This document shows positions 12,190-12,680 of a stretch of 12,680 nucleotides of DNA, piece by piece. The stretch spans positions 1 to 12,680 of the forward strand of contig CAJTSO010000052.1 of NCBI GenBank assembly GCA_910579115.1, in the 5' to 3' direction. Position 1 is the stretch's first letter; the number at the start of each line of letters is the position of its first letter. A program made the position numbers and the translations under genes. The notes beneath the pieces were generated by a model. The model was not told the DNA's origin. It saw only the letters and a program-made list of their open reading frames with translations, and searched no databases. The DNA comes from an uncultured Selenomonadaceae bacterium. Lineage in GTDB: Bacteria; Bacillota; Negativicutes; Selenomonadales; Selenomonadaceae.

Positions 12190-12680
12190 ATGAGCAATAA
12201 AGCCCAGATCAGGGAAGACGCAAAGAAATTAAATCCCATAGACGACGCCCTGTTTATGGTTATGGCGGAAGAAAAAAGCTTTTGCCAGGAGATTTTGCGG
12301 GTCATATTGGCGGACGATAAGCTGATTGTCGCCCGGCATATTCCCCAGAAAACCCTGAAAAATCTTCAGGGGCGCTCCTGCATACTGGATTTGGAATGTA
12401 TTCTGGGCAGCGGCGATCATGTAGGCGTTGAGGTGCAGAAGGTCAACGACGACGACCACCAACGGAGGCTCCGCTACGACGGCTCCCTGTTGACCGCCAG
12501 CATAGCGGAACCGGGAAGCAAATTTCAGGAAATTCCCGACGTGATAATGGTCTTTATTTCCAAGTTTGATATTTTTGCCGGAGGCTATCCCCTGTACCAT
12601 GTGGATAGGGTTATCAGGGAACTTGATAAACGGACGGACAACGGCCTGACGGAAATATACGTGAACGCGGCGGTTGACAA
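12190..12680 (+). CDS. Rpn/PD-(D/E)XK nuclease family putative transposase, 3' end outside window
   Basis: The frame is open from ATG 12190 to the window end (163 codons). It begins MSNKAQIREDAKKLNPIDDALFMVMAEE and continues with the family layout: helix ending LRVILADDKL, then CILDLEC (D67) and GVEVQ (E81 and Q83), the D...ExQ metal-binding core of PDDEXK_2-type proteins, then RRLRYDGSL and PDVIMVFISKFDIFAGGYPLYH. Related Rpn proteins are recombination-promoting endonucleases and are often multicopy and mobile; here no insertion-sequence ends are seen. GGAGGTG at 12177-12183 places the ribosome site correctly for 12190, in preference to in-frame GTG 12181 and ATG 12184. All core residues visible are intact, so it may be functional if the missing C-terminus is. 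Confidence 0.88.
   Translation, partial: MSNKAQIREDAKKLNPIDDALFMVMAEEKSFCQEILRVILADDKLIVARHIPQKTLKNLQGRSCILDLECILGSGDHVGVEVQKVNDDDHQRRLRYDGSLLTASIAEPGSKFQEIPDVIMVFISKFDIFAGGYPLYHVDRVIRELDKRTDNGLTEIYVNAAVD

Noticed and set aside
12229..12600. 123-codon minus-strand frame near the window end
   Set aside because: Opposite the PD-(D/E)XK gene, whose motifs and ribosome site support the plus strand.

Overview
The window looks like a chromosomal segment of a GC-rich Firmicute, most plausibly a member of the Negativicutes (Veillonellales/Selenomonadales/Acidaminococcales type). Grounds are the housekeeping protein sequences, strong AGGAGG-like ribosome sites, frequent extended -10 promoters, dispersed short palindromic repeats, and a PD-(D/E)XK 'transposase' family gene. 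The genus cannot be fixed from sequence alone.

Layout. (1) 1-2142, minus strand: the start of rsmG and the whole of mnmG, the classical mnmG-rsmG pair, overlapping by 11 bp. (2) 2143-2909: a long intergenic stretch with a palindromic repeat, two candidate minus-strand promoters for mnmG, a strong bidirectional terminator, a plus-strand extended -10 promoter and a 14-codon cysteine-rich mini-ORF. (3) 2910-4989, plus strand: an AT-richer two-gene unit. The first gene has an Ala/Gly-rich membrane-type N-terminus, seven glycines spaced every four residues and a TerB-like C-terminus. The second is a 396-residue protein of no recognised function with an RYRALGHDP motif. Terminators follow it and repeat blocks lie on both sides. 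This is the best candidate here for an undescribed system. (4) 5151-6321: palindromic repeats with a nested hairpin insertion, a truncated copy of an ABC-transporter 3' end, and a RelB/DinJ-YafQ type toxin-antitoxin module whose toxin gene carries an apparent one-base frameshift. (5) 6322-8052, minus strand: an intact ABCD/SbmA-BacA-like fused ABC transporter whose 3' end is the second copy of the duplication. (6) 8129-8236: another palindromic repeat. (7) 8367-9786, plus strand: a DUF554 membrane protein and ung (uracil-DNA glycosylase), probably one operon ending in a terminator. (8) 9934-12054, plus strand: two tandem IRG-like/DUF697-type GTPases; the first has lost the canonical guanine-recognition motif. 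(9) 12190-end, plus strand: an incomplete Rpn/PD-(D/E)XK nuclease-family gene running off the window.

How the parts fit. MnmG and RsmG are translation-related (tRNA wobble modification, 16S rRNA methylation) and Ung is DNA repair. The other genes look accessory: a TerB-like pair, a decayed toxin-antitoxin locus inside a rearranged ABC-transporter region, paired GTPases and a mobile-type nuclease. The repeats lie at the boundaries between these blocks, consistent with repeated insertion and recombination next to a conserved core locus.
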